64,000 bases of DNA from G963422445 sp963422445 (GTDB taxonomy: Bacteria > Pseudomonadota > Alphaproteobacteria > Thalassobaculales > Thalassobaculaceae): the NCBI GenBank assembly GCA_963422445.2, contig OY729512.2, positions 4,402,001-4,466,000 of the forward strand, given 5' to 3'. Below the pieces are notes generated by a model that worked only from the letters and a program-made list of their open reading frames with translations, was not told the origin of the DNA and searched no databases. Below are positions 18,602-26,858 of this stretch, piece by piece; the stretch's first letter is position 1, and each line of letters opens with the position of its first letter. Both the position numbers and the translations under genes were made by a program.

Positions 18602-19478
18602 CGGTCGTCCCGGTTTCGGCGATCTCTTCCGAAACATGATCCGTTGCGTCTTCGGCATCTTCAGTCGTATCGGCAAGCGCCGGTTCACCTGACCGGTCGG
18701 CGTTCCGGGCGCCCTTGAGCACTTCGGCCGGCGGATCGTTGCGCGCCGCCAGGGCCTGGTTGCCAGCAAGGATCAGCGGTGTGGCCCGGACATCCTCCGG
18801 TCGGCGATCCGGAGGCGTCACAATTGCCGTCGAAACCAGCATCTTGAATCCTTCTTCCGAGGACATGTTGAGATAGTAGAGGTCTTTTTTGGGGACAAAG
18901 AGCAGAAATCCGGAGGTCGGATTGGGTGTCGTGGGGATAAACACATTGACGAGTTCGGCATCGATCACATTCTGGACCTCACCTTCGGTGCTGCCGGTCA
19001 CGAATCCCAGCGTCCAGATGCCACGACGGGGATATTCAAGCAGAACGACATAGCGGAACGCATTGTTGTTCTGGGACAGGACCGTTTCCATGATCTGTTT
19101 GACGGCACTGTAGATATTGCGAACCACCGGCATGCTGGACATGGCCTGTTCGCTGAGTCCGACCAACCAGCGTCCGAGTAGGCCAGCGGCGAGCCAGCCG
19201 ATCAGCATCAGCACGACGACCGCAACCACCAGCCCAAGACCCGGCAGGGTGACCGGCAGATAGGTTTCCGGGTTGTAGCGCGGCGGTAACAGAGGCACGA
19301 CCTGGGCATCGAAGAACGTGATGATCCCCCAGATCAGCCAGAGCGTGATCCCAATCGGTGCGGTAACCAGAACTCCGGTGATGAAATAGGCCCTGAGACG
19401 ACGCAGGAAAGTCCGGTTTGCCAGCAATCGGCGCTGGCGTCGGCGCCTCTCGGCCTTGCTATCACCTTGCCATTGCAT
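18588..19478 (-). CDS. DUF502 family inner-membrane protein
   Basis: 296 residues. A basic N terminus (KAERRRRQRR) precedes two predicted membrane helices (AYFITGVLVTAPIGITLWLI and LGLVVAVVVLMLIGWLAAG, each about 20 residues). The conserved soluble DUF502 region follows: VRNIYSAVKQIMETV, VVLLEYPRRGIWTLGFVTG and NVFIPTTPNPTSGFLLFV. Function of the family is unknown. ATG 19478 has AAGGAACT upstream. The C-terminal about 70 residues are acidic and not conserved-looking. The gene commonly lies next to recG in alphaproteobacteria and here overlaps its 3' end. Confidence 0.85.
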   Translation of the reverse strand: MQWQGDSKAERRRRQRRLLANRTFLRRLRAYFITGVLVTAPIGITLWLIWGIITFFDAQVVPLLPPRYNPETYLPVTLPGLGLVVAVVVLMLIGWLAAGLLGRWLVGLSEQAMSSMPVVRNIYSAVKQIMETVLSQNNNAFRYVVLLEYPRRGIWTLGFVTGSTEGEVQNVIDAELVNVFIPTTPNPTSGFLLFVPKKDLYYLNMSSEEGFKMLVSTAIVTPPDRRPEDVRATPLILAGNQALAARNDPPAEVLKGARNADRSGEPALADTTEDAEDATDHVSEEIAETGTTVSRS

Positions 19479-19867
19479 GTTGCAGTTCCTTTCGGATCAG
19501 ACACTATCGGGCAAAAGAACCGAGAACCCCACTTCCGTCAATGGCAATTGCCGACCGTGCGGTCCCCGGTTTTGGCAAGCCGGGCCTGCAACAACGACCG
19601 TCCTGCACCTGTCCGGGCTTCGCACCATGGCGCGGATCATGAAATGGCGGTCTGAACCACTTCAGGTCATGATCAATACCTCCCGACGGCCGTACCTGCT
19701 ACAGATGCTGCGAGGGTCGCAAAAACCATTGCGGATTCGTATTTCGAATATCGTTCCGGGCCACACTCGACGCCCGGCCGGACAGAACCCTGGCGGCCAG
19801 CCGTCTGCTCACGTTGGCGGTTTTTTTCGTTTGAAATCAATACCATTATCACGATTCAATCGGATTT
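19479..19867. other. Intergenic region between DUF502 gene and tRNA-Lys
   Basis: 389 bp with no convincing gene. Open frames on the plus strand (19418-19905) run across into the complement of the tRNA and have no family resemblance or ribosome-binding site, so they are not called. No clear terminator or repeat was seen. Confidence 0.5.
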
Positions 19868-19943
19868 TGGTGAGCGCGACAGGATTCGAACCTGTGACCC
19901 GCTGATTAAAAGTCAGCTGCTCTACCAACTGAGCTACGCGCCC
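19868..19943 (-). tRNA. tRNA-Lys (anticodon TTT)
   Basis: On the minus strand the gene starts GGGCGCGTAGCTCAG, has D-loop TTGGTAGAG, anticodon loop CTTTTAA (anticodon TTT) on the stem CTGA/TCAG, T-arm GGTTCGAATCC, and ends CGCGCTC-A-CCA. The acceptor stem GGGCGCG/CGCGCTC pairs fully with one G-T pair, and CCA is encoded at 19868-19870. The cloverleaf is complete, with a normal 76-nt length including CCA. Confidence 0.97.
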
Positions 19944-20003
19944 ACACCAGCCGGAACCTATGGAAAGCGCTCCGCGCGGTCAACCGCAGATCGCACGGTT
20001 GTA

Positions 20004-20519
20004 TCATCCGTTGCGACTAATCGCCTCGCGCATGCGGGCTTCGACCCGTGGCGTGACGAAGTCCGCGACCGCGCCGCCGAGCAGCCCGACCTCCTTGACC
20101 AGCCGCGACGAAATGAACTGATGACGCTCGGAACTCATCAGGAACACCGTCTCGACTTCGGGATTGAGCCGCGCATTCATTCCGACCATCTGGAATTCAT
20201 ATTCGAAATCGGACACGGCCCTGAGCCCCCGGATAATGACCTGGGCGTTGCTTTCCGCGACAAAATGCACTAGCAGGTTGCCGAACGAGGCAACCTCGAT
20301 GTCGCAATGGGCGCCGCGGTTCCGCTGCGCCGCCTCGACCCGGCCAATCTCCTCACGCACCATCTCGGTGCGCTCGTCCAGACTGAACATCGGTGTTTTT
20401 CCAATATTCCGGGCCGCGGCGACAATCAGCTTGTCAACAAGCGTGCTGGCCCGCCGGATGATATCGATATGGCCGTTCGTGATCGGGTCGAACGTGCCTG
20501 GATAGACACCGATACGCAT
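20004..20519 (-). CDS. coaD: Phosphopantetheine adenylyltransferase CoaD
   Basis: 171 residues. CoaD transfers AMP from ATP to 4'-phosphopantetheine in the penultimate step of CoA synthesis. The nucleotidyltransferase motif YPGTFDPITNGHIDII carries the catalytic T/SxGH-type His. RGLRAVSDFEYEFQM and the ISS-type ATP motif (FISSRLVKEV) follow. GGAGATTGAC precedes ATG 20519. It lies 35 bp downstream of gyrA on the same strand, the standard alphaproteobacterial order. Confidence 0.96.
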   Translation of the reverse strand: MRIGVYPGTFDPITNGHIDIIRRASTLVDKLIVAAARNIGKTPMFSLDERTEMVREEIGRVEAAQRNRGAHCDIEVASFGNLLVHFVAESNAQVIIRGLRAVSDFEYEFQMVGMNARLNPEVETVFLMSSERHQFISSRLVKEVGLLGGAVADFVTPRVEARMREAISRNG

Positions 20520-20554
20520 GTCAATCTCCGAAAATGTCCGTGTTTGCCGGTTGT

Positions 20555-23308
20555 TCAGGCGGCACCGGGATTGTCGCCGTCTCCGGGGTTTCCGTCTTCA
20601 GCGTCGCCGTCATCATCGCCATTGCCAACGTCTTCGCCGATCAGACTGACCGAGACCACGCGTTCGTCGTCGCCGACCCTGAAGACCCAGACCCCCTGAG
20701 TCCTTCGTCCCTTGATGCCGATATCATCAACCGGGCAGCGGATCAGTTGACCGCCGTCGGTAACCAGCATGATTTCATCCGACGGATTGACCGGAAATGC
20801 CGAGATCACCGCGCCGGTCTTATCGGTCATGTCGATGTTCCAGATCCCCTGCCCACCCCGGCTGGCAATCCGGTATTCATAAGCAGAAGTTCGCTTCCCA
20901 ATTCCGGTCTCGGTCACTGTCAGGATGAACTCTTCCTCAGCCCCGAGCTGTATCCGTCGCTGTTCGCTGAGCATGACGTCCGGCGGACCGGCCTCCTCAT
21001 CGAGCGCGTCGCCATTCGTTCGCCGGAGATACGCCGTCTGCCGCAGATAGACATCCCGCTCCTGCAGATCGCTGCCGGGAACCTCCTCATACTCGACATG
21101 GCGGAGGATCGACATCGAAACAACCTCGTCGGCGGCGGCGAGCCTGATGCCACGCACTCCGGTAGACGCACGGCTCCGGAAGGTCCGGACGTCAGGAACC
21201 GGGAAACGGATTGCCTTGCCGCGGGCTGTTGCCAGCAAGATGTCATTGTTCTCGGTACAGGGCTGAACGCTGATCAGACGGTCGGTCTCCTGCAGCTTCA
21301 TCGCGATCTTGCCATTCCCCCGGATGCGTGTGAAATCCGACAGCGAATTGCGGCGCACCGAGCCGGACGCGGTCGCGAACATGATATACATGTCGTCGTG
21401 ATTTTCCTCTTCGGCCGGCATCGGCATGACCGCCTGAATCCATTCGCCCTGTTCCAGCGGCAACAGGTTGACCATCGCCTTGCCGCGCGATTGCGGCGTT
21501 GCCAGCGGCAAGCGGTGAACCTTCAGTTGATAGGCCATGCCACGCGACGTAAAGAACAGGATCGGTGTATGGGTGTTCGCCACGAACAGCCGGTTGACTA
21601 CATCCTCATCCCGCGTCGCCATACCGGAGCGGCCTTTGCCGCCGCGTTTCTGCGCCCGATAAGTCGATAACGGCACGCGCTTGATGTAGCCCTTGAGACT
21701 GACCGTGACGACCATGTCTTCGCGCTGGATGAGCGCTTCGTCGTCCTGCTCGAATTCGTTCTCTTCCAGAACGGTCCGGCGCGGATCGGCGAAACTGTCG
21801 CGGGCGCGCTCCAGTTCCTCGCGCATCACCGCAAGCAATCGCTCTCGCGACCGCAGGATTTCGAGATAATCACCGATCTTGCCAGCAAGTTCGCGGGTCT
21901 CGTCAACCAGCCGCGAGCGCTCCATCCCAGTCAGGCGCTGCAGGCGCAATTCCAATATGGCGCGCGCCTGAGCATCGGAAAGACGATACCGGCCACCGAT
22001 GACGGCATGACCGGGATCGTCGATGATAGCAATGAAATCAGCAACATCCACAGCCGACCAGTCTCTCGCTTTCAGCGCCTGACGGGCCGAAGCAGCGTCC
22101 GGGGCCGCCCGTATCAGGGCGATCACGTTATCGATATTGTTGAGTGCGACCAGCAAGCCAGCCAGCACGTGAGCGCGTTCCCGGGCACGACGCAACAGGA
22201 AGGCGGTACGCCGCGTGATCACCTGTTCGCGGAATGCGACAAAGGCGACAATCACGTCGCGAAGATTGAGCTGTTCCGGGCGCCCCTGATTCAACGCCAG
22301 CATGTTGACACCGAACGAGGACTGCAGCGGCGTGAAACGATAGAGCTGGTTCAGCACGACATCCTGATTGGCGCTCTGCTTCAGTTCGATGACGATGCGT
22401 ACGCCATCGCGATCACTCTCGTCACGCAGGTCGGCAATGCCCTCAACGGTCTTGTCGCGGGCGATATCGCCGATCCGCTCCAGCAGCCGCGCCTTGTTAA
22501 CCTGGTAAGGAATTTCGCTGACGACTATGGCGTTACGGTTCTTGCGGATTTCGCGGAACGCAACCTTGGCACGCACGACAACCGAGCCGCGGCCGGTATG
22601 GTAGGCTGCGCGGATGCCGGCGCGGCCGAGAATGACCCCGCCGGTCGGAAAATCCGGCCCCGGCACATACTCCATGAGTTCGTCAACGGTGATCCCCGGA
22701 TTGTCGATGCAGGCCAGACAGGCATCAATGACTTCCCCGAGATTGTGCGGCGGGATATTGGTCGCCATGCCGACAGCAATTCCGCCAGCTCCGTTGACCA
22801 GAAGGTTCGGAAACTCGGCCGGCAGCACTGACGGTTCGACCGCGGACTCGTCGTAATTCGGCTGGAAATCGACAGTTTCCTTGTCGATATCCCGCAACAG
22901 GCCCTCCGCCGCCTTTGCCAGCCGAGCCTCGGTGTACCGGTGGGCGGCCGGCGGGTCGCCGTCCATCGACCCGAAATTGCCCTGACCATCGATCAGCGGC
23001 AGACGCATGGAAAAATCCTGCGCCATGCGCACCATCGCGTCATAGATCGGGCTATCGCCATGCGGATGGTACTGACCCATGACATCGCCAACGATGCGGG
23101 CGGACTTGCGATAGGGCCGGGTCCAGTCGTACCCGCCCTCCTTCATTGCGTAGAGGATTCGCCGGTGCACCGGCTTCAGCCCGTCGCGAACATCCGGTAA
23201 CGCCCGCGACACGATTACGCTCATGGCGTAATCGAGATAGGACCGTTTCATCTCGTCTTCGATGGAAACGGGCACGATATTGAAAAGACCTGGGTCAGTA
23301 TCAGTCAT
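20555..23308 (-). CDS. gyrA: DNA gyrase subunit A
   Basis: About 917 residues. The breakage-reunion domain has active-site Tyr125 in AAHRYTEARL and quinolone region HPHGDSPIYD, with Ser86 and Asp90 (E. coli 83/87) unmutated. The C-terminal beta-pinwheel domain begins with the GyrA box QKRGGKG, which separates GyrA from ParC. The C terminus is acidic and Gly/Asp-rich. Start is ATG 23308 (MTDTDPGLFN), as in relatives; the frame is open to 23338. Its usual neighbour ssb lies upstream, now separated by an IS5-family element. Confidence 0.96.
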   Translation of the reverse strand: MTDTDPGLFNIVPVSIEDEMKRSYLDYAMSVIVSRALPDVRDGLKPVHRRILYAMKEGGYDWTRPYRKSARIVGDVMGQYHPHGDSPIYDAMVRMAQDFSMRLPLIDGQGNFGSMDGDPPAAHRYTEARLAKAAEGLLRDIDKETVDFQPNYDESAVEPSVLPAEFPNLLVNGAGGIAVGMATNIPPHNLGEVIDACLACIDNPGITVDELMEYVPGPDFPTGGVILGRAGIRAAYHTGRGSVVVRAKVAFREIRKNRNAIVVSEIPYQVNKARLLERIGDIARDKTVEGIADLRDESDRDGVRIVIELKQSANQDVVLNQLYRFTPLQSSFGVNMLALNQGRPEQLNLRDVIVAFVAFREQVITRRTAFLLRRARERAHVLAGLLVALNNIDNVIALIRAAPDAASARQALKARDWSAVDVADFIAIIDDPGHAVIGGRYRLSDAQARAILELRLQRLTGMERSRLVDETRELAGKIGDYLEILRSRERLLAVMREELERARDSFADPRRTVLEENEFEQDDEALIQREDMVVTVSLKGYIKRVPLSTYRAQKRGGKGRSGMATRDEDVVNRLFVANTHTPILFFTSRGMAYQLKVHRLPLATPQSRGKAMVNLLPLEQGEWIQAVMPMPAEEENHDDMYIMFATASGSVRRNSLSDFTRIRGNGKIAMKLQETDRLISVQPCTENNDILLATARGKAIRFPVPDVRTFRSRASTGVRGIRLAAADEVVSMSILRHVEYEEVPGSDLQERDVYLRQTAYLRRTNGDALDEEAGPPDVMLSEQRRIQLGAEEEFILTVTETGIGKRTSAYEYRIASRGGQGIWNIDMTDKTGAVISAFPVNPSDEIMLVTDGGQLIRCPVDDIGIKGRRTQGVWVFRVGDDERVVSVSLIGEDVGNGDDDGDAEDGNPGDGDNPGAA

Positions 23309-23505
23309 CGATTCGCCGGAAGAATTGAATTCCGTCACAGGTTCCGGGACCGATTCCAGACTCCGGTTCCTTGAAGCCCCGGCACAGCCTGCGACCGGTT
23401 CCGATTCCTAGCATGTCGTGCCGTTGCAAACAATGCCGTAGTCGGGCTGGAGTCTGGCAAGGACCGTGCCGGAGTCGATTATGCCGGGGTGATGCAGCAG
23501 TCTCA

Positions 23506-24424
23506 GAGTCTGACCTAAAACTGGTTGGGTGGTCTTGCATGATATCGTGGGTGAACACTCACACCATGGGGGCACATCATGCCCTGGAACGAGACCGCCC
23601 GGAAGCAGTATAGCCGTAAGACGGAGCGTTACGAAAGCGATCTGACCGATGCCGAGTGGACCTTGCCGGACCCGCTTCTTCCACCGTCGCGCCGGCTTGG
23701 TCGTCCCCGTCAGGTGGATCTGCGCGACGTGGTGAACGCGATCGCCTGCATGCTCTGGACAGGGTGCAGTTGGCGGACATTACCGAAGGATTTCCCGGCG
23801 TTTATTACGACGGTTCAGACCTATTTCTATGCGTGGTCCCGGTCGGGGGGGGCCGGAGCAGGTTTGCGTCAGTTTTACGACGCTCGAGCGGCTCCGGTCG
23901 GGGCGTAGTGCGGACCCGAGCGCGGCCATCATCGACAGTCGGAGCGTACCGACGGTCGAAGCGGGCAGCGAGAAATGCAACGACGATGCCGGCAAGACGA
24001 TCAAGGGCCGCAAGGTGACGCTTGCCGCCCAGGTCCATCCGGCGCATATCCAGGACCGGGATGGCGCGCGTCCCTTGTTGCTGGCGTTGCAGGCCGGTCA
24101 GAACACGGTGCAGATCGTGTTTGCCGACGGCGCCTGTGGCGGCGACAAGCTGGCAGGCGCGCTCAAGAAAGCGAATTGCCCGATCAATGTGGAGGTCATC
24201 GGAAAACCCAAGGATACCAAGGGGTTCGTCGTCATATCCCGGCGCTGGGTGGTCGAACGCACCTTCGGATGGCTGCGCCGCTGTCGGCGCCTCTCCAGAG
24301 ACTTCGAGCGATCCATCGCCAGCGCCCTCGCCTGGTTCCTGCTGGCTCTAAGCCGTGTTCTCATGCGCCGCCTCGGACGCATGCAAGTCACTCTCACTAG
24401 TTGATACCATTATGATTCAAACAC
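23506..24424 (+). mobile_element. IS5-family insertion sequence (919 bp) at ssb stop codon
   Basis: Both ends can be placed. The left end reads GAGTCTGACCTAAAACTGGT and the right end, inverted, reads GTGTTTGAATCATAATGGT, an imperfect inverted repeat of about 19 bp. It is flanked by the direct repeat TCA (23503-23505 and 24425-24427), the TNA-type target of the IS1031 group of IS5. The right-hand TCA is the complement of the ssb stop TGA, so the insertion left SSB intact. The transposase frame occupies most of the element, in two phases. Confidence 0.85.
23579..24404 (+). CDS. IS5-family transposase in two overlapping frames (G8 slip site)
   Basis: The first frame (23579-23908) starts MPWNETARKQ and gives the N-terminal domain (LTDAEWTLPDPLLP, RGLRDVVNAI-like region, GCSWRTLPKDFP). 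The second (23829-24404) gives the catalytic C-terminal part: IIDSRSVPT with the first Asp, VFADGACGGDKL with the second, and RRWVVERTFGWL with the Glu. The phases meet at a run of eight G at 23845-23852. Skipping or losing one G fuses them into an ordinary IS5 transposase of about 270 residues. This may be programmed slippage, as in other two-frame IS5 elements, or decay. Confidence 0.8.
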
Positions 24425-25003
24425 TCAGAACGGGATTTCGTCATCGAGGTCGTCCGGGCCGCCAACCGGGGCTAGCCCCTGGTCAAAACCGTCATCCCGG
24501 ATCGAACCCGAGCCGGGACCGCCAGAGGATCCGCCACGTTGCCCCGATCCCTGACCACCATAGTCACCGCCGCCGCTGGTCGGTCCAATGCCGCGCCGAT
24601 CGCCATAGTCGTCGCCATAGCCCGAATCGCTGCGGCCAGCGTCGCCGCCGACCCGGCTCCCGAGCAAGGTCATTTCGCCGCGATAGCGCTGCAGCACCAC
24701 TTCAGTCGTATAGCGTTCCTGGCCCTGCTGGTCGGTCCATTTGCGGGTCTGCAACTGACCTTCGACATAGACTGACGAGCCCTTGCGCAGATACTGTTCG
24801 GCGATTCGCGCAAGGTTCTCGTTGAAGATCACGACCCGGTGCCATTCGGTCCGCTCGCGGCGTTCATTGGTGTTCCGATCACGCCAAGTTTCGGATGTCG
24901 CAATCGAAAAATTCACGATCCTGTTGCCATCCTGCATCGTTCTGACCTCTGGATCGCGTCCGAGATTGCCGACAAGAATGACCTTGTTAACGCTGCCCGC
25001 CAT
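24425..25003 (-). CDS. ssb: Single-stranded DNA-binding protein SSB
   Basis: 192 residues. The OB-fold occupies residues 1-110 (MAGSVNKVILVGNLGRDPE, VNFSIATSETWRDRNT, EWHRVVIFNE, KGSSVYVEGQLQTRKW). A Gly/Ser/Asp-rich linker follows, and then the protein-interaction tip DDEIPF. The stop codon coincides with the target site of the adjacent IS5-family element and is preserved. In alphaproteobacteria ssb usually lies between gyrA and a divergent uvrA; here uvrA is 6.5 kb away because mobile DNA fills the gap. Confidence 0.96.
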   Translation of the reverse strand: MAGSVNKVILVGNLGRDPEVRTMQDGNRIVNFSIATSETWRDRNTNERRERTEWHRVVIFNENLARIAEQYLRKGSSVYVEGQLQTRKWTDQQGQERYTTEVVLQRYRGEMTLLGSRVGGDAGRSDSGYGDDYGDRRGIGPTSGGGDYGGQGSGQRGGSSGGPGSGSIRDDGFDQGLAPVGGPDDLDDEIPF

Positions 25004-25160
25004 GACGTGGCCCCCATTCGGATTGGCTTAAGCCGCAATCTGCCATATCCGGGCCGCCGGTGCTACCCACGCAAGAATCATCCGCACGGCGCGCCCGATC
25101 CAGAGACTTCCCACGGCGTTCCCGGTTATCCCCGGACAGGTTTTCGAGCATGGTCCTTTG

Positions 25161-25629
25161 CTACAGATGATCATCCCGCCGCTGAAATATCCTGTCTTTA
25201 TGCAGCTCACAGTGCCGAGAGAACCCCGGCCTGTTACGGGACGGCTGCACCGCCAGATTCTGCAAATCAGGCGGATAACCGTATTTGCGCAGGATGCGCT
25301 TCACCAACAACGCGCATGCCGGCTCCCATTAATGCCCGGTGTGTCCAGTCCATGCTTATCTTGCTCTTCAGTTTCACCGGCAATTCGTGGGCGATCACAC
25401 GGAGTTGTTCGTCGCCTATGGCTTCGACGGCACTCTCATCCTCGGCCAAGGTGCCATAAAAGGAGATACCGTTTATGCACTTGGCTCCGGCTTGATCAAC
25501 ATGTTGATCGAAAACCGTCCAAATGGACCGATAGGAGTCAACTTCTCGCGGCAAACTCTCGCAACCGGAGTTACGTGCATAAGCGGTATGGAGATTTCTT
25601 CCTGACTCAGCCCTTCTTCCTCTCCGCAC
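25161..25629 (-). pseudogene. hsdR: hsdR 3' fragment (type I restriction subunit, C-terminal end)
   Basis: The minus strand encodes the C-terminal helical domain of HsdR (DUF3387-type): GEEEGLSQEEIS, then, after a 124-bp insertion, FYGTLAEDESAVEAIGDEQL and VIAHELPVKLKSKISMDWTHR. A single extra T near 25310 shifts phase; in the next frame the protein continues VKRILRKYGYPPDLQN to a TAG at 25161-25163. Removing the insertion (25466-25589 plus one GGAG) joins EEIS to FYGT in frame. This fragment is separated from the next upstream piece by an IS630-type element. No hsdM or hsdS was seen nearby. Confidence 0.85.
25466..25589. mobile_element. 124-bp MITE-like element inserted in hsdR
   Basis: The ends are 25-bp imperfect inverted repeats, 21 of 25 identical: left ATACCGTTTATGCAC..., right inverted ATACCGCTTATGCAC..., both ending CTCCGG. 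The direct repeat GGAG flanks it at 25462-25465 and 25590-25593. The interior contains GATCAACATGTTGATC, a perfect palindrome, and no coding frame. Excising it with one GGAG restores the HsdR reading EEISFYGTLAED. It cannot move itself; a transposase in trans with matching ends would be needed, and none was recognised here. Confidence 0.8.
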
Positions 25630-25631
25630 TA

Positions 25632-26782
25632 GTGGATTGATTCCAACGTTTGAACCCTTCTTTTTCTTGCGGCGATGATGGTATCGGGATCGGCGGTTCA
25701 GACGAAGGGCCTGGTTTCGGTGGTGTTGTGTTCGTCGATGACGTGGCGGATGGCGTCCTGGAGTTCGCATCCGGAGCGGCAGACGCCGTCTTTGAGACGG
25801 CGTCGTGTCCGCTTGGCGAAAACGCCTTCGACCGCGTTCAGCCATGCGCTCGAGGTGGGGGTAAAGTGGAAGATCCAGCGCGGATGGCGTGCGAGCCAGA
25901 CCTGGACGTCCTTGTGCTTGTGAGTGGCGTCGTTGTCGAGAATGGCATGGACCGGGACGCCGGCGGGTATCGTGCGCGCCATGCGGTTGCGGCATCTCGG
26001 GAACGCCTGGTGGCGATGCCGACTGGCGTGCTGGCCGATGACCGTGCCGTCGAGCACGGTCAGGGCGGCAAACAGCGTCGTCGTGCCGTTGCGTTTGTAA
26101 TCATGTGTCATGGTGGCGCCGCGGCCTTTCTTCAGCGGCAGGCCGGGCTGTGTGCGGTCGCGTGCCTGACTGTGCGACGTGTCATCGGTCGACAGCACGA
26201 CCGCGTGAGCCGGCGGCGCAACGGAGAGGCCGACGATGTCGGTCAGCGTCTCGAGGCAGGCGGGATCGTTCGAAAGCTTGAACGGCCGCCAGCGGTGCGG
26301 CATCAGGCCATGCGCCTTCCAGACCGCCCATACCGTCGAAGCAGCACCCCCACAGCCTTCGCCATCGCCCGCAGCGTCCAGTGGGTCGCCGCGTGAGGCA
26401 GCGAGGTGTGGGTCAACCTTACGATCTTCGCCACCGGCTCAGGAGCCGGAGGCGTCTTGCCCGGCGGGCGCGTCTTGTCCCGCAGAAGTCCGTCCACACC
26501 TTCGTCCATAGAAGTGGTCCTGCCAGCGCCGGACACTGTTCTTCTCGCCTTGCCGGTCTCTCTCATGATGGCCATCCTGCCGAGCCCGTCGTCGCTCAGA
26601 AGAACGATGCGCGCCCGCCAGACGTGCTTCTGCGGGCGCTTCGGGTCCGAGACAACCGTTTCAAGGCGACGCCGGTCGCCTGAAGTGAGCGTGAATGAAA
26701 CACCAGGGCGTATCCTGCAGACTTCCGTGATCGACAAATCAGAAGAACACAATAATGGATATACCTGTAACGATCAATTCAC
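25632..26782 (-). mobile_element. IS630-family element interrupting hsdR (about 1.15 kb)
   Basis: Flanked by TA at 25630-25631 and 26783-26784, the target of IS630/Tc1-type elements. The ends read GTGGATTGAT and, inverted, GTGAATTGAT. It lies between two hsdR pieces that belong together (ARDVRAAH and GEEEGLSQ). The join would read CACTAGTGC, placing a TAG in the HsdR frame, so the exact boundary or the original codon is uncertain. The palindrome GCACTAGTGC around the target adds to this ambiguity. Confidence 0.7.
25698..26752 (-). pseudogene. IS630-family transposase, frameshifted
   Basis: Two frames make up one transposase. The upstream part (26303-26752) has the helix-turn-helix region (RRRLETVVSDPKRPQKHVWRA, IMRETGKARRTV) and RTLRAMAKAVGV-type text. 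The downstream part (25698-26303) has the DDE domain, with VLSTDDTSHSQ, HAILDNDATHKH and TSSAWLNAVEGVFAKRTRRRLKDGVC. The phases break near 26300-26350, so no complete protein is made unless slippage occurs. It is a different subgroup from the intact IS630 transposase at 35792-36868, as judged by the catalytic-motif sequences. Confidence 0.75.
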
Positions 26783-26784
26783 TA

Positions 26785-26858
26785 GTGCGCCGCGCGAACG
26801 TCCCTGGCACGTTCGATCAGTTCCTGAATCACCTCAGCTGTCGTAATGGCATTGCCAT
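26785..26858 (-). pseudogene. hsdR: hsdR middle fragment
   Basis: A short piece trapped between two insertion sequences. It encodes GNAITTAEVIQELIERARDVRAAH, the helix that in HsdR proteins follows RYHNRAIETAQVIEEL-type text. At its upstream side it joins the 5' fragment (ERLEETIARYH) once the IS1182-like element and one CCAT are removed, giving IARYHGNAITTAE in frame. Confidence 0.8.

Noticed and set aside
20534..21670. 378-codon plus-strand frame opposite gyrA
   Set aside because: Shadow of gyrA, which has all catalytic motifs on the other strand.
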